This document shows, piece by piece, positions 17,501 to 26,483 of a stretch of DNA of 64,000 nucleotides; positions within the stretch are counted from its first letter, which is position 1, and each line of letters opens with the position of its first letter. A model generated the notes under the pieces. The model had not been told where the DNA came from, did not search any database, and was given only the letters and a program-made list of their open reading frames with translations. Made by a program: the position numbers and the translations under genes. This DNA is from AEGEAN-183 sp045563675 (lineage in GTDB: Bacteria; Pseudomonadota; Gammaproteobacteria; Magnimaribacterales; Magnimaribacteraceae): positions 434,001 through 498,000 of the forward strand of contig JBJLIX010000001.1 in assembly GCA_045563675.1 (NCBI GenBank), given 5' to 3'.

Positions 17501-17539
17501 CTTAGCAGTACTTTATTAGCACTCAAAAATTATATTTTA

Positions 17540-18220
17540 ATGGATAAGGACCTAAAAAAAAGAAAAGCAGCAGAAAGAGCTTATGAGATTATTGAAAAAA
17601 AAATCTCAAAAGAGACTGTCTTGGGTATAGGAACAGGATCTACAACTAATCACTTCATAGATATCTTAAACAAGGCAGATCTAGATATATATGGGATTGT
17701 CTCTAGTTCTAAAGAATCCACTAGCAGATTAGAAAAATCTGGTTTGAACATACTTCATCTTAATGACGTTTATCATCTTGACTATTATGTAGATGGAGCA
17801 GATGAATTTAATGATACGAATGAATTAATAAAAGGAGGAGGAGGAGCTTTAACAAGAGAAAAAATCCTAGCCAACTCGTCTAATTGTTTTATATGTATAG
17901 TTGATGATGCTAAATTTTCTAAAGTACTGGGTAATTTTCCTGTTGCAATTGAAGTAATAGAGCTAGCAAGAAGTGCTATCTCAAGACAAATAATGAAGCT
18001 AGGTGGGAAGCCTGTATATAGAGAAAACTTTCTTACCGATAATGGTAATCAAATTATTGATGTACATAATATGGATTTAAAAATTCCCCTAGAGGTTGAA
18101 GAATATATAAACAGTATTCCTGGGGTCGTAGAAAACGGGATATTCTCCAGAAGAAAGGCAGATGTTATCTTAAAGTCATCAGAATCAGGTGTAGAGAATA
18201 TTAATTTAATAGATCTTTAA
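17540..18220 (+). CDS. rpiA: Ribose-5-phosphate isomerase A
   Basis: 226 residues, the family length. LGIGTGSTTNHFI is the phosphate-binding loop, YVDGADEFN contains the catalytic acidic residues, and KGGGGALTREKILA has the active-site Lys. It interconverts ribose 5-phosphate and ribulose 5-phosphate in the pentose phosphate pathway. It is divergent from ilvA, as in several gammaproteobacteria. No Shine-Dalgarno sequence precedes the ATG. Confidence 0.95.
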   Translation: MDKDLKKRKAAERAYEIIEKKISKETVLGIGTGSTTNHFIDILNKADLDIYGIVSSSKESTSRLEKSGLNILHLNDVYHLDYYVDGADEFNDTNELIKGGGGALTREKILANSSNCFICIVDDAKFSKVLGNFPVAIEVIELARSAISRQIMKLGGKPVYRENFLTDNGNQIIDVHNMDLKIPLEVEEYINSIPGVVENGIFSRRKADVILKSSESGVENINLIDL

Positions 18221-18247
18221 ATGATAGTAAATACTTACTATTATATA

Positions 18248-18784
18248 TTATAAAAGTTCTTTTATTGAGTCTGTAAGAAGAGATCCATCAGGCTCTACAT
18301 CACTTCCAAAATGTTTTACTTCTCCGTTTCTAGAAATTAAATACTTATTAAAGTTCCACGAAGGTTCTTTGCCAGTTGCATCTATTAATGACTGGAAAAA
18401 AGGATTAGCTTTATGCCTTCTTAAAGTTCCATTAGTTACATGAGACCTCTTAAACATAGGAAAATCTACCCTGTAAGTAGTACGACAATACTCTTTCACC
18501 TTTTCTTCATCACTAAATTCTTGAAAGAAATCATTTGAAGGAAAGCCCAAAACTACTAGACCAGCTTCTTTATGTTCATCATATAAAGCTTGTAGAGCAT
18601 CATATTGATATGTATACCCACACCTACTGGCTACATTAACAGCAAGAACAACTTTATTCTCATAATCACATAGATTTTTGACATCCTTAGAAGCCAAAAC
18701 CCTGACATCATGATCAAGAAGTTCTGAGCATGTAAAAACTAAATTAGTGAAGAATAAAAAAGAAATTAATATTATTTTCATCAT
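18248..18784 (-). CDS. Periplasmic glutathione peroxidase (Cys form)
   Basis: 178 residues with an N-terminal signal segment (hydrophobic residues 3-18). The peroxidatic Cys55 lies in NVASRCGYT, encoded by an ordinary TGT and not by a UGA selenocysteine codon. The partners follow as GFPSNDFFQE (Gln) and PSWNFNKYLI (Trp and Asn). The usual FPCNQF reads FPSNDF, so the resolving Cys of that motif is absent. It would reduce peroxides outside the cytoplasm with thioredoxin- or glutathione-type donors. The first of two adjacent ATG codons is taken as the start. Confidence 0.88.
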   Translation of the reverse strand: MMKIILISFLFFTNLVFTCSELLDHDVRVLASKDVKNLCDYENKVVLAVNVASRCGYTYQYDALQALYDEHKEAGLVVLGFPSNDFFQEFSDEEKVKEYCRTTYRVDFPMFKRSHVTNGTLRRHKANPFFQSLIDATGKEPSWNFNKYLISRNGEVKHFGSDVEPDGSLLTDSIKELL

Positions 18785-18788
18785 ATTT

Positions 18789-19442
18789 TTATAGTATCCA
18801 TACTTTAGTGTTTATATCAACCTTGGAATAGAGAGATATTACGTCATCATTATACATTCTTATACATCCATCAGAAGCAGGTTTGCCTATTAACCCTTCT
18901 TCTGCAGTTCCATGTATATAGATAAACCTTGACTTTGAATCTACTCCTGGGCCTAAATTAAACCCCTTTTCTGTACCTGCCAGCCATAAAATTCTAGAAG
19001 TAACTAGATCAAAATCTGTATCTATAGGTTTTTTTATAATATTAGCTATTGATCCAGTCCACTCCCTTCCCTTTAAAATAGCTCCAAATGGAAGGTCTTC
19101 GCCTATTTTTTCAGCAATAATATGCTTACCTAAAGGTGTTTTAAAGCTATTTACTTTAGAACCTGTACCATACGCTGATGTTGATATGTTATAAGTATTC
19201 ACTATTTTGCCCTTATTTATTAAATATAGCTTCTGTGTAGACACCTTAACGACAATTAATTTATCTAAATCAGTATAATTAACTGAGTATTGTTTCAGTT
19301 CCTTAAAAAGAGTGTTAAGCCCTTTATTTACTGTGTTCATGGAGCATGAAATAAGAAAAAAAAGTATAAAAATAGATAAAAAAAACTTGAAATAGTTAAC
19401 ATTATGTTCTATTTTATAATTATATTTATGATTTATAGACAT
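18789..19442 (-). CDS. L,D-transpeptidase lipoprotein (YkuD domain)
   Basis: 217 residues. A hydrophobic N-terminus ends in the lipobox LISC with Cys33, so the protein is probably lipidated. The YkuD catalytic motif is present as HGTAEEG (His177) and SDGCIRMYNDD (Cys193). Such enzymes cross-link peptidoglycan stems or attach lipoproteins using the Cys nucleophile. The start overlaps the end of lnt by 17 bases, which gives an unusually long stretch before the signal helix; no in-frame ATG lies closer to it. Placing an LD-transpeptidase lipoprotein directly after lnt is sensible, since Lnt finishes lipoprotein acylation. Confidence 0.88.
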   Translation of the reverse strand: MSINHKYNYKIEHNVNYFKFFLSIFILFFLISCSMNTVNKGLNTLFKELKQYSVNYTDLDKLIVVKVSTQKLYLINKGKIVNTYNISTSAYGTGSKVNSFKTPLGKHIIAEKIGEDLPFGAILKGREWTGSIANIIKKPIDTDFDLVTSRILWLAGTEKGFNLGPGVDSKSRFIYIHGTAEEGLIGKPASDGCIRMYNDDVISLYSKVDINTKVWIL

Positions 19443-20910
19443 TTGTTCTTTTAAGGTAAAAAAGGTACATATAGGTAAGTAAAATTATGATATATATTAT
19501 ACTATTACCAACAATAGAAAAAGGGGTGTTTCCTTCATATAAGTAAATCTTCCTCTCTAACTCTTTTTGTTCAAATATACCTTGTCTTTCAAGTATTTCT
19601 CCCTTTCTACCAATAATTGCACTAACACCACTATTAGTTGCCCTTAAAAGTACTTTTTGATGCTCTAAAGCTCTTGTTTGCGCTATCTCCAGATGCTGTT
19701 CTGGCCCTAAAGACCTCCCAAACCACGTATCATTACTAATAGTAATTATAAGATTTGATGTCTTCGCAGTTTTTCTTATGAGATTATTAAAAGCTATCTC
19801 ATAACAAATACTTGGAGAAACCCTTATTTTACCTGCTTTTAAGGTATTTATACTCCTGCCAGGCAAAGTATTTACCATATTTATACCTAAAACATCCATT
19901 ACACCTCCTAAATAATATCTAAGAGGTACATATTCTCCAAAAGGCACTAGATGGACCTTGTCATAGTGACTATTTAATATACCAAAGCCCTGAAATCTAT
20001 TATATCTCTCTATTAAGTAATCATTTTTACTATCTTTTGCAATAATTCCACTTATTAAAGATGCCTCCTTCTTTATAAGTTTAAAATTAATCTCTTCAAT
20101 CCAGGGTGCTATTTCCTTTTTGTCAAAGATTAATGCAGTTTCAGGAAAAACTATTAGGTCCCCTTCTTTTAAAATTTCTACTGCCTGCTCAATAAGCTTC
20201 TTAGTTTTGTTAAAACCATTTATGCTCCACTTGTCTTTAAGACTAAGATTAGGTTGATAAATAAAAATATTTAGCTCCTTATCTTGGGAAGTCCAATTAT
20301 ATTTATTTAATGAGAAGGAAGAGATTAAAAATAGAAGAAAGAGTAGGGTGGAATAAATTTCTAATTTTTTACTTTTATTTAATATTAAGGTTAAACAACC
20401 AGCACTCATCAAAACTATTAATGAGCTTCCATAGGAACCCAGGATGGGCGTCCAACCGCCTAAGCTTGTTCCGCTTAAGGAGCTACCAACAATTAACCAC
20501 GGGAAACCTGTAAAAAGATGACTTCTAACAATCTCTATTGTTACCCACAAAATAGGAAAAATAAGAATGTAGTTAAGATGAGTAACCTTAGTTTTAAAAA
20601 ATCTATATAAAAAAGCTAGGGCAGAAAAGTATAAAGATAGAAAGGCAGCAAATAAGAAAGTAATAAGTAAAGATATTATTATACCGATGTCTCCATGATA
20701 GTGAATGCTTACATACACCCATGATATACCTACTGACCATAGCCCCAACCCATAAAAGAATCCAACTAGATAGTAATTAGAATTACTCTCTTTATCCAAT
20801 ATATAAATAAAAAGAGAAATAGATATGAAGGTTACAGGATAAAGATCAAAGGGAGCGAAGCCTAAAGGAAATATTGAACCTAAGAGTAGGGCATAAACAT
20901 AATTTCTCAT
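19426..20910 (-). CDS. lnt: Apolipoprotein N-acyltransferase
   Basis: 494 residues: about six to seven N-terminal transmembrane helices, a periplasmic nitrilase domain (about 212-460) and a final helix. The catalytic triad Glu257 (FPETAL), Lys318 (YDKVHLVPFGEY) and Cys369 (SICYEIAF) is intact. Lnt adds the third acyl chain to lipoproteins in the inner membrane. It is the last core member of the miaB-ybeZ-ybeY-corC-lnt group, 47 bases after corC, conserved from E. coli. Confidence 0.95.
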   Translation of the reverse strand: MRNYVYALLLGSIFPLGFAPFDLYPVTFISISLFIYILDKESNSNYYLVGFFYGLGLWSVGISWVYVSIHYHGDIGIIISLLITFLFAAFLSLYFSALAFLYRFFKTKVTHLNYILIFPILWVTIEIVRSHLFTGFPWLIVGSSLSGTSLGGWTPILGSYGSSLIVLMSAGCLTLILNKSKKLEIYSTLLFLLFLISSFSLNKYNWTSQDKELNIFIYQPNLSLKDKWSINGFNKTKKLIEQAVEILKEGDLIVFPETALIFDKKEIAPWIEEINFKLIKKEASLISGIIAKDSKNDYLIERYNRFQGFGILNSHYDKVHLVPFGEYVPLRYYLGGVMDVLGINMVNTLPGRSINTLKAGKIRVSPSICYEIAFNNLIRKTAKTSNLIITISNDTWFGRSLGPEQHLEIAQTRALEHQKVLLRATNSGVSAIIGRKGEILERQGIFEQKELERKIYLYEGNTPFSIVGNSIIYIIILLTYMYLFYLKRTNVYKS

Positions 20911-20957
20911 TCAATAATAAAGACATTGCTTAGATACATTAAGACTATAGATATAAA

Positions 20958-21821
20958 TTACTTCAAGACTTTTATCTGTTTAATTCTCTTTTTACTTGTT
21001 GAGGCAATAATAAATCTAAGGTCTCCTATAGAAATAGCATCATTTATTTTAGGAAATCTAGAAAAATGATGCATTACAATACCACCTAAGGTATCAAACT
21101 CACTGTCTTCTAATGAAGAACCAAACTCTTCATTAAACTCTTTAATTGGAATAAGAGCTGAGACCAAGTGTTCATTATTAGATACTTGTTTAATCATTGT
21201 ATCTTGTAAATCGTCGTGTTCATCTTCAATTTCCCCCACTATTTCCTCAAGAACATCTTCTATAGTAACTAGACCTGTAATATCTCCATATTCATCAATA
21301 ACTATAGCCATGTGATTTCTTTTTGCCCTAAATTCATCTAAAAGTATATTTAACTTCTTACCTTCAGGAACTAAAGATGCAGGCCTTATTAAATTTTTTA
21401 GATTTAAATTTTCATTATTTTCCCTTGAAAGAAGGGGAAGCAGATCTTTTGCTAAAAGCAAACCTTCAACTTCTTCTGTTTCATTGTTAATTACAGGAAA
21501 TCTTGAATGTCTTGATTTTATTACTCTTGGTAAAAACTCTTTAGAATCTTCGTCAGAGCTTACAAAGACTATCTGTGGTCTGGGTATCATTATATCTCTA
21601 ACCTGAGAAGTCGAAACCTTTAAGGCTCCCTCCATCATACTTAGCGTGCCTTTTTCTAAAACCCCTCTATCGCTAGAATCCCTAATAGATCCAGCAATTT
21701 CTTGTTTATTTTTTGGTTTATAAGAAAAGTTTTGGTAAATTTTTCTTAACCTTTCCTGGGCTTTTTTAGTTATACCTAATCTTTGGGATTCAATCTCACT
21801 ACTTGGAGGTTCTTCGTTCAT
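20958..21821 (-). CDS. corC: CorC/YbeX CBS-domain protein (magnesium/cobalt homeostasis)
   Basis: 287 residues, soluble. A pair of CBS domains starts at VRDIMIPRPQIVFV and continues through HMAIVIDEYGDITGLVTIEDVLEEIVGEIEDE, followed by a CorC_HlyC domain with EDSEFDTLGGIVMHHF. The family affects magnesium and cobalt efflux and, through the operon, ribosome maturation. It lies between ybeY and lnt, as in E. coli. Confidence 0.94.
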   Translation of the reverse strand: MNEEPPSSEIESQRLGITKKAQERLRKIYQNFSYKPKNKQEIAGSIRDSSDRGVLEKGTLSMMEGALKVSTSQVRDIMIPRPQIVFVSSDEDSKEFLPRVIKSRHSRFPVINNETEEVEGLLLAKDLLPLLSRENNENLNLKNLIRPASLVPEGKKLNILLDEFRAKRNHMAIVIDEYGDITGLVTIEDVLEEIVGEIEDEHDDLQDTMIKQVSNNEHLVSALIPIKEFNEEFGSSLEDSEFDTLGGIVMHHFSRFPKINDAISIGDLRFIIASTSKKRIKQIKVLK

Positions 21822-21863
21822 TAAGACCTTATAATTTTAAACACATTGATATGATAGTTCCAA

Positions 21864-22337
21864 TTAGTAAGGATCAGCAATACCTATTTTCTTTAATAGA
21901 CTTATTTCCATGCCTTCCATAATAGAAGCTTCTTTTTTTGAATTATGTACAAATCCTAAAAGATGTAAGATGCCATGTATAAATAAATGATAGAAATGAT
22001 GAGTAATAAGCTTATTCTGCTCCATTGACTCCTGTCTTACAACATCCATACAAATTGCAATATCTCCTATTACTCTATTATTTTCATCCTTTAGTTCTAT
22101 ATCTGGATCAAACGCTAGGACATTAGTTTCTCCCTTTTTCGACCCAAAAGAGTTGTTTAATCTTTTCATTTCCTCTTTATCAGTGAATTTTAAGGAAATT
22201 AAAAGTTTTGCATCGTAAGATTTAGAAGTATTCAATTCATTATTCATAATTTTTAGACACTTCAATAAATCATCTTTATTTACTAATAAGCTATCTTCAT
22301 TGCCTTCAATAAAAACATCCTCAAGATAAAATATCAT
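21864..22337 (-). CDS. ybeY: Endoribonuclease YbeY
   Basis: 157 residues. The zinc-binding motif HGILHLLGFVH gives ligands His121, His125 and His131; the usual final segment HxxxYDH appears as FVHNSKKEA. GETNVLAFDPD and GDIAICMD are the other conserved blocks. YbeY takes part in 16S rRNA 3' maturation and ribosome quality control. Its start overlaps the end of ybeZ by 4 bases, so the two are translationally coupled. Confidence 0.94.
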   Translation of the reverse strand: MIFYLEDVFIEGNEDSLLVNKDDLLKCLKIMNNELNTSKSYDAKLLISLKFTDKEEMKRLNNSFGSKKGETNVLAFDPDIELKDENNRVIGDIAICMDVVRQESMEQNKLITHHFYHLFIHGILHLLGFVHNSKKEASIMEGMEISLLKKIGIADPY

Positions 22338-23302
22338 TTTATTTTGAATTTTTCGTAAGCTTCTACTATTTTTTGTACCAAGGGATGTCTGATTACATCT
22401 TTGGATGAAAATCTAATCAACCCTACGTCTTTAAGGTCCTTCAATATATCAAGTGAACGGGTAAGACCACTTACATAACCTGTTGGTAGGTCAATTTGTG
22501 TTAAATCCCCTGTAACTACAACCTTAGAACCATAACCAAACCTTGTTAAAAACATCTTCATTTGTTCTTGAGTAGCATTTTGGCCTTCATCAAGGATTAT
22601 AAAAGACTGATTTAGAGTCCTTCCTCTCATAAAGGCCAATGGAGCAATCTCAATAATATTACTCTCAATATATTTATTTGTTTCATTGAAACCAAGGGTT
22701 TGAAATAAAGCATCATATAAAGGCCTTAGATAGGGATCTATTTTCTGGCTTAGATCACCAGGAAGAAAACCCAACTTTTCTCCTGCTTCTACAGCTGGTC
22801 TAGTTAGGACAACTTTCTTTACCTTACCTGCTATTAATTCATTAACAGCCATCGCTACAGCAAGATATGTTTTTCCTGTCCCTGCAGGACCTATTCCAAA
22901 AGTTAACTCCTTTGTCTTAATTAGCTTTAAAAAGTTTTTTTGGTTATCCCCTTTAGGTTTGACAACAGTCCTAGGTGTCTTGATAGAGAAGCCATTATTA
23001 ATCGAGTTAGTTTCCTGATGAACTTTAGTGCCATTATTCATAATTTCAGCTAAATATAAGTGTATCTCTTCAGGTTTAAAATCAATATTTCTTTCTAATT
23101 CTCCGTAAAGATTTTCAAGAATATTTTTTCCTAATGAGATAGTATCGCTTTCTCCCTTCACTTTAAAATTTGAGCCTCTATTACTAATCTTTATTTGTAG
23201 AGACTTCTCAATTTGTTTTAAAGTTGAATTTGCTGGCCCACAAAGACGATTTAACCTGTCAGGATCTTCTGGTTCGAGAATAAACTTCACACTACTTTGC
23301 AT
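22334..23302 (-). CDS. ybeZ: PhoH-like ATPase YbeZ
   Basis: 322 residues with a KH-like N-terminal region and a PhoH P-loop ATPase domain from about 112. Walker A is GPAGTGKT (138-145); LTRPAVEAGEKLGFLPGDL and FIILDEGQNAT (Walker B) follow, with VVTGDLTQIDLP. YbeZ is an RNA-linked ATPase that interacts with YbeY. Its start shares a single base with the stop of miaB. Confidence 0.95.
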   Translation of the reverse strand: MQSSVKFILEPEDPDRLNRLCGPANSTLKQIEKSLQIKISNRGSNFKVKGESDTISLGKNILENLYGELERNIDFKPEEIHLYLAEIMNNGTKVHQETNSINNGFSIKTPRTVVKPKGDNQKNFLKLIKTKELTFGIGPAGTGKTYLAVAMAVNELIAGKVKKVVLTRPAVEAGEKLGFLPGDLSQKIDPYLRPLYDALFQTLGFNETNKYIESNIIEIAPLAFMRGRTLNQSFIILDEGQNATQEQMKMFLTRFGYGSKVVVTGDLTQIDLPTGYVSGLTRSLDILKDLKDVGLIRFSSKDVIRHPLVQKIVEAYEKFKIK

Positions 23303-24627
23303 TAAGGTATCATTCCTCTAAGAGAATTAGGTTTCACTTCTACTATTCTTAAATCAATAAATTTTCCAATAAGATCTTTGCCTTTTGAATTAAAGTTAAC
23401 AACTCTATTATTTTCAGTTCTAGCCTGTAACTCACCAGGGTCTCTCTTTGAGGTTCCTGTAACTAAACACCTTTCTTCTGTACCTACCATTCTTCGACTA
23501 ATTCGGAAGGCATTTTTTGTTATTTGATCCTGTAATGCTTTCAGTCTTAATTTCTTTTCTTTTAGACTTACATCATCTGGTAAATCTTTTGCTGTTGTAT
23601 TGGGTCTGGGGCTATAAATGAAACTAAAAGATTCATCAAAACCAACCTCAGTAACTAAACTGAGCGTTTTTTGAAAGTCTTCTCGTGTCTCTCCAGGGAA
23701 TCCAACTATAAAATCTGATGAAAGTGAGATTCCGGGTCTTACAGCACGCAGTTTGTCTATAATTTCTAAATATTCCTTACGGGTATGCCTTCGCCTCATT
23801 GCCTTTAAAATGTTGTCTGATCCACTTTGGACAGGAAGGTGGACATGGTTCACAAGTTGAGGAACTTCTTTATATATATTTATTAGGTCTTCTCCAAATT
23901 CATAAGGGTGTGAAGTTGTGAACCTTATGCGATCTATGCCTTTAATATGAGAAGCAGAGAGAATAAGGGTGGCCAAACCTTTTCCCTTTGTCTTATCCTT
24001 GCCATCCCTATAAGAATTAACATTCTGTCCCAAAAATATTATTTCCCTTACCCCGGAACTTGCTAGCTGCCTTACTTCCTTTAATACGTCATCTAAAGGT
24101 CTACTTATTTCATTACCTCTAGTATGGGGAACTACGCAAAAAGAGCAGTATTTATTGCATCCTTCCATAATAGAAACAAGGGACGAGACTCCATCATTTG
24201 ATGGTTGGGGTAGAAAATCAAATTTTTCAGTTTTAGGAAAAGATGTATCAACTTGTTTTTGGTTCTTATCTAATGAAGATTCATACATAGAAGGGACCCT
24301 ATGAACAGTTTGAGGTCCAAACACCAAATCAACAAAAGGAGCCCTTTTTATAATATTTTCTCCTTCTTGGCTTGCAACACAACCTCCCACACCTATCTTT
24401 AAATCTTTATTTTTCTTCTTTAATTCCTTCCATCTACCCAGTTCATGGAAAACTTTTTCTTGAGCTTTCTCTCTTATGGAGCATGTATTCAGAAGAATTA
24501 AATCAGCCTCTTCAGGGTTCTGAACTAATGAAAATTCGTGACTTTCTTCTAAAATATCTTTCATACGACTTGAGTCGTATTCATTCATTTGACACCCGTG
24601 GGTCTTGATGTATAAATTTTTGCCCAT
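23302..24627 (-). CDS. miaB: tRNA-2-methylthio-N6-dimethylallyladenosine synthase MiaB
   Basis: 441 residues. The N-terminal UPF0004 domain carries Cys12, Cys49 and Cys83 for the auxiliary iron-sulfur cluster (KTHGCQMNEYDS). The radical SAM domain has the CxxxCxxC motif at Cys157, Cys161 and Cys164 (MEGCNKYCSFC). A C-terminal TRAM domain follows. It adds the methylthio group at position 37 of tRNAs that read UNN codons. It heads the miaB-ybeZ-ybeY-corC-lnt transcription unit and is divergent from a DUF1820 gene. Confidence 0.97.
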   Translation of the reverse strand: MGKNLYIKTHGCQMNEYDSSRMKDILEESHEFSLVQNPEEADLILLNTCSIREKAQEKVFHELGRWKELKKKNKDLKIGVGGCVASQEGENIIKRAPFVDLVFGPQTVHRVPSMYESSLDKNQKQVDTSFPKTEKFDFLPQPSNDGVSSLVSIMEGCNKYCSFCVVPHTRGNEISRPLDDVLKEVRQLASSGVREIIFLGQNVNSYRDGKDKTKGKGLATLILSASHIKGIDRIRFTTSHPYEFGEDLINIYKEVPQLVNHVHLPVQSGSDNILKAMRRRHTRKEYLEIIDKLRAVRPGISLSSDFIVGFPGETREDFQKTLSLVTEVGFDESFSFIYSPRPNTTAKDLPDDVSLKEKKLRLKALQDQITKNAFRISRRMVGTEERCLVTGTSKRDPGELQARTENNRVVNFNSKGKDLIGKFIDLRIVEVKPNSLRGMIP

Positions 24628-24657
24628 ACAATAAAGTTATTAAAGGCGCGAATTGTA

Positions 24658-24993
24658 ATGTCAAAAAAAGGAATCTACAAAATTCTATTTATTCAAACAG
24701 GTGAAATATATGAAATTTATGCTAAATCTATCTACCAAAGTGATATGTATGGATTTATAGAAGTAGAGGATTATTTGTTCGATCAAAACTCACAAATAGT
24801 TGTAGATCCTAGTGAAGAAAAACTAAAAACTGAATTCAAAGGCGTAAATAGAAGCTATATACCTATAAATGCCATCTTAAGAATTGATGAAGTTGATAAA
24901 AGAGGGAATGCAAAAATAACAAAAAATAAAACCGGTAACGTAATGCCATTGCCGACACCCATAATAGATAGCAGCCCTAAAAAAGACGGTTAA
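24658..24993 (+). CDS. DUF1820 family protein
   Basis: 111 residues. IYKILFIQTGEIYEIYAK, GFIEVEDYLFD, VVDPSEEKLK and RSYIPINAILRIDEV match the DUF1820 family, small cytoplasmic proteins found next to miaB in many gammaproteobacteria. Nothing is known of its activity. A Pro-rich tail (MPLPTPIIDSS) ends the protein. It is divergent from miaB and convergent with orn, with 6 bases between stops. Confidence 0.88.
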   Translation: MSKKGIYKILFIQTGEIYEIYAKSIYQSDMYGFIEVEDYLFDQNSQIVVDPSEEKLKTEFKGVNRSYIPINAILRIDEVDKRGNAKITKNKTGNVMPLPTPIIDSSPKKDG

Positions 24994-24999
24994 AATAAA

Positions 25000-25548
25000 T
25001 TATAAGAAAAAGTTCTCTCTATAAACTTTTAGTTCATTAATTGATTCATATACATCCGAGAGTGCTCTATGATTGTTGTTCTTCTCTAAATTCTTTGTAA
25101 ATTCTGGTTTCCATCTTTTAATTAATTCCTTAATTGAACTTACATCAATATTTCTATAATGAAAGAAGTCAGCTAATTCAGGCATATACCTAACAAGAAA
25201 CCTTCTATCATGATAAATGGTGTTACCACATAAAGGAGAAGTTCCTTTTTCAGTATGATCTCTTAAAAAATTTAGCGTAGCTTTTTCTGCTTCTAATTCT
25301 GTAACTTCAGTAACCTTAAGGCATTCTAAAAGACCTGAACTGCCATGCTGTTTCAGATTCCAATCATCCATTCCATCTACGAACTCTTGTGGTTGTTTAA
25401 TTACTAAATTTGGTCCTTCAAAAACTTCTTCTAAATCACTGCTAGTAACCACTGTGGCTATCTCAATAATTCTTTCTGAATCTGGATCTAAACCGGTCAT
25501 TTCTAGATCTAACCATACCAGAGGAGGGGAGTCTTTCTTGGTTTGCAT
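25000..25548 (-). CDS. orn: Oligoribonuclease
   Basis: 182 residues if translation starts at the ATG at 25,548, the length of E. coli Orn; an ATG 33 bases upstream would add 11 residues and cannot be excluded. DEDDh exonuclease motifs are visible: WLDLEMTGLDP (Asp, Glu), PLCGNTIYHDRRFL with the second Asp, and NNHRALSDVYESI with His and the final Asp. Orn degrades RNA dinucleotides (2-5mers) in the cytoplasm and is usually essential. It is divergent from the DUF6279 lipoprotein gene. Confidence 0.95.
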   Translation of the reverse strand: MQTKKDSPPLVWLDLEMTGLDPDSERIIEIATVVTSSDLEEVFEGPNLVIKQPQEFVDGMDDWNLKQHGSSGLLECLKVTEVTELEAEKATLNFLRDHTEKGTSPLCGNTIYHDRRFLVRYMPELADFFHYRNIDVSSIKELIKRWKPEFTKNLEKNNNHRALSDVYESINELKVYRENFFL

Positions 25549-25616
25549 AAATTTATATTCTTTCTTAATCAGAGGTATCATAACTCACTGTGGGCTTTAA
25601 ACAGAACTATAGAATA

Positions 25617-26438
25617 ATGAAAAGAGTTATTTGCATTCTTTTTCTTATACCAGCTATCAGCGGTTGCTCATTTGCTGGAAAGATTTGGTACGAGAGACTT
25701 GATCTATATTTAGCCAATTATTTCTTTAAATATGCAGAGTTCTCTCCTGATCAGAAAGAATATATAAGGTCTACAACAAAACAATATCAACAGTGGAATA
25801 AGAAGTCAGAGCTTCCTAAATATAAAAATTTAATTCTAGAGATTTCCCAACTAACAGGCAGAAAAATTTCTACTGAAGATGTAAAGAGAATATTTGATAA
25901 AGGTGAACTATTATTTCAGGGCTCTAATAATTTTTTTACTCCTCATATAGTTAGCTTCTGTAAAACTCTAAGTGATAAACAAGTAGAAGAAATAAATTCT
26001 TTCTTTGAAGATAGGATAAATAATTGGAGAGAGTCAGAAAAAGAAAAAAAGAATGTAAACCCAGATGAGCGTGTAACTTCCGGAACAAAACAATTAGCAA
26101 GATTCCTAGGAGTTAAATTAAATCAGAGCCAAATAAAAGAAATTGAAAAATTAGCTAAAAATATTGATTCTAATAATAACTCTTCCATTGATTCTCAAGA
26201 TAAATGGAATAAAACTTTTATTACAATCCTGAGGGATAGGCAAAATAATGATTTTAAAAATTATGCAAGAAACCATCTAAATAGTCTTTTAACGAGGGAA
26301 GTAGAAAGAAAAGGAGAAGCAACCTACCATCAAATTATAGTGGTAACTATTTCTTCATTAGATCAAAAACAAGAAATTAAATTTCAAAGAAGATTAAATT
26401 TAATCTTAAGATCTATAGATAAGTTAATTGAAAGTTAA
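25617..26438 (+). CDS. DUF6279-type lipoprotein
   Basis: 273 residues from the ATG at 25,617 (a GTG at 25,590 extends the frame). MKRVICILFLIPAISGC is a lipoprotein signal with lipobox AISGC. The mature part begins with WYERLDLYLANYFF and SPDQKEYIRSTTKQY QQW, the pattern of DUF6279 proteins. It is all-helical and rich in charged residues, with no catalytic motif visible. It would be anchored in the envelope facing the periplasm. Function is unknown. It lies between divergent orn and ubiE, 45 bases upstream of the latter. Confidence 0.72.
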   Translation: MKRVICILFLIPAISGCSFAGKIWYERLDLYLANYFFKYAEFSPDQKEYIRSTTKQYQQWNKKSELPKYKNLILEISQLTGRKISTEDVKRIFDKGELLFQGSNNFFTPHIVSFCKTLSDKQVEEINSFFEDRINNWRESEKEKKNVNPDERVTSGTKQLARFLGVKLNQSQIKEIEKLAKNIDSNNNSSIDSQDKWNKTFITILRDRQNNDFKNYARNHLNSLLTREVERKGEATYHQIIVVTISSLDQKQEIKFQRRLNLILRSIDKLIES

Positions 26439-26483
26439 AATAATATAGATACTTACTTCGAGTAGAATAAGCATTCCTAAGAA

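Noticed and set aside
17467..17526. TTG start that lengthens ilvA by 20 residues
   Set aside because: It lies upstream of a perfect -10 box, while the ATG at 17,466 has a GGGAG ribosome site and gives the usual protein length.
18248..18784. Selenocysteine glutathione peroxidase
   Set aside because: The active-site codon is TGT (Cys), not TGA, and no SECIS-like hairpin is needed.
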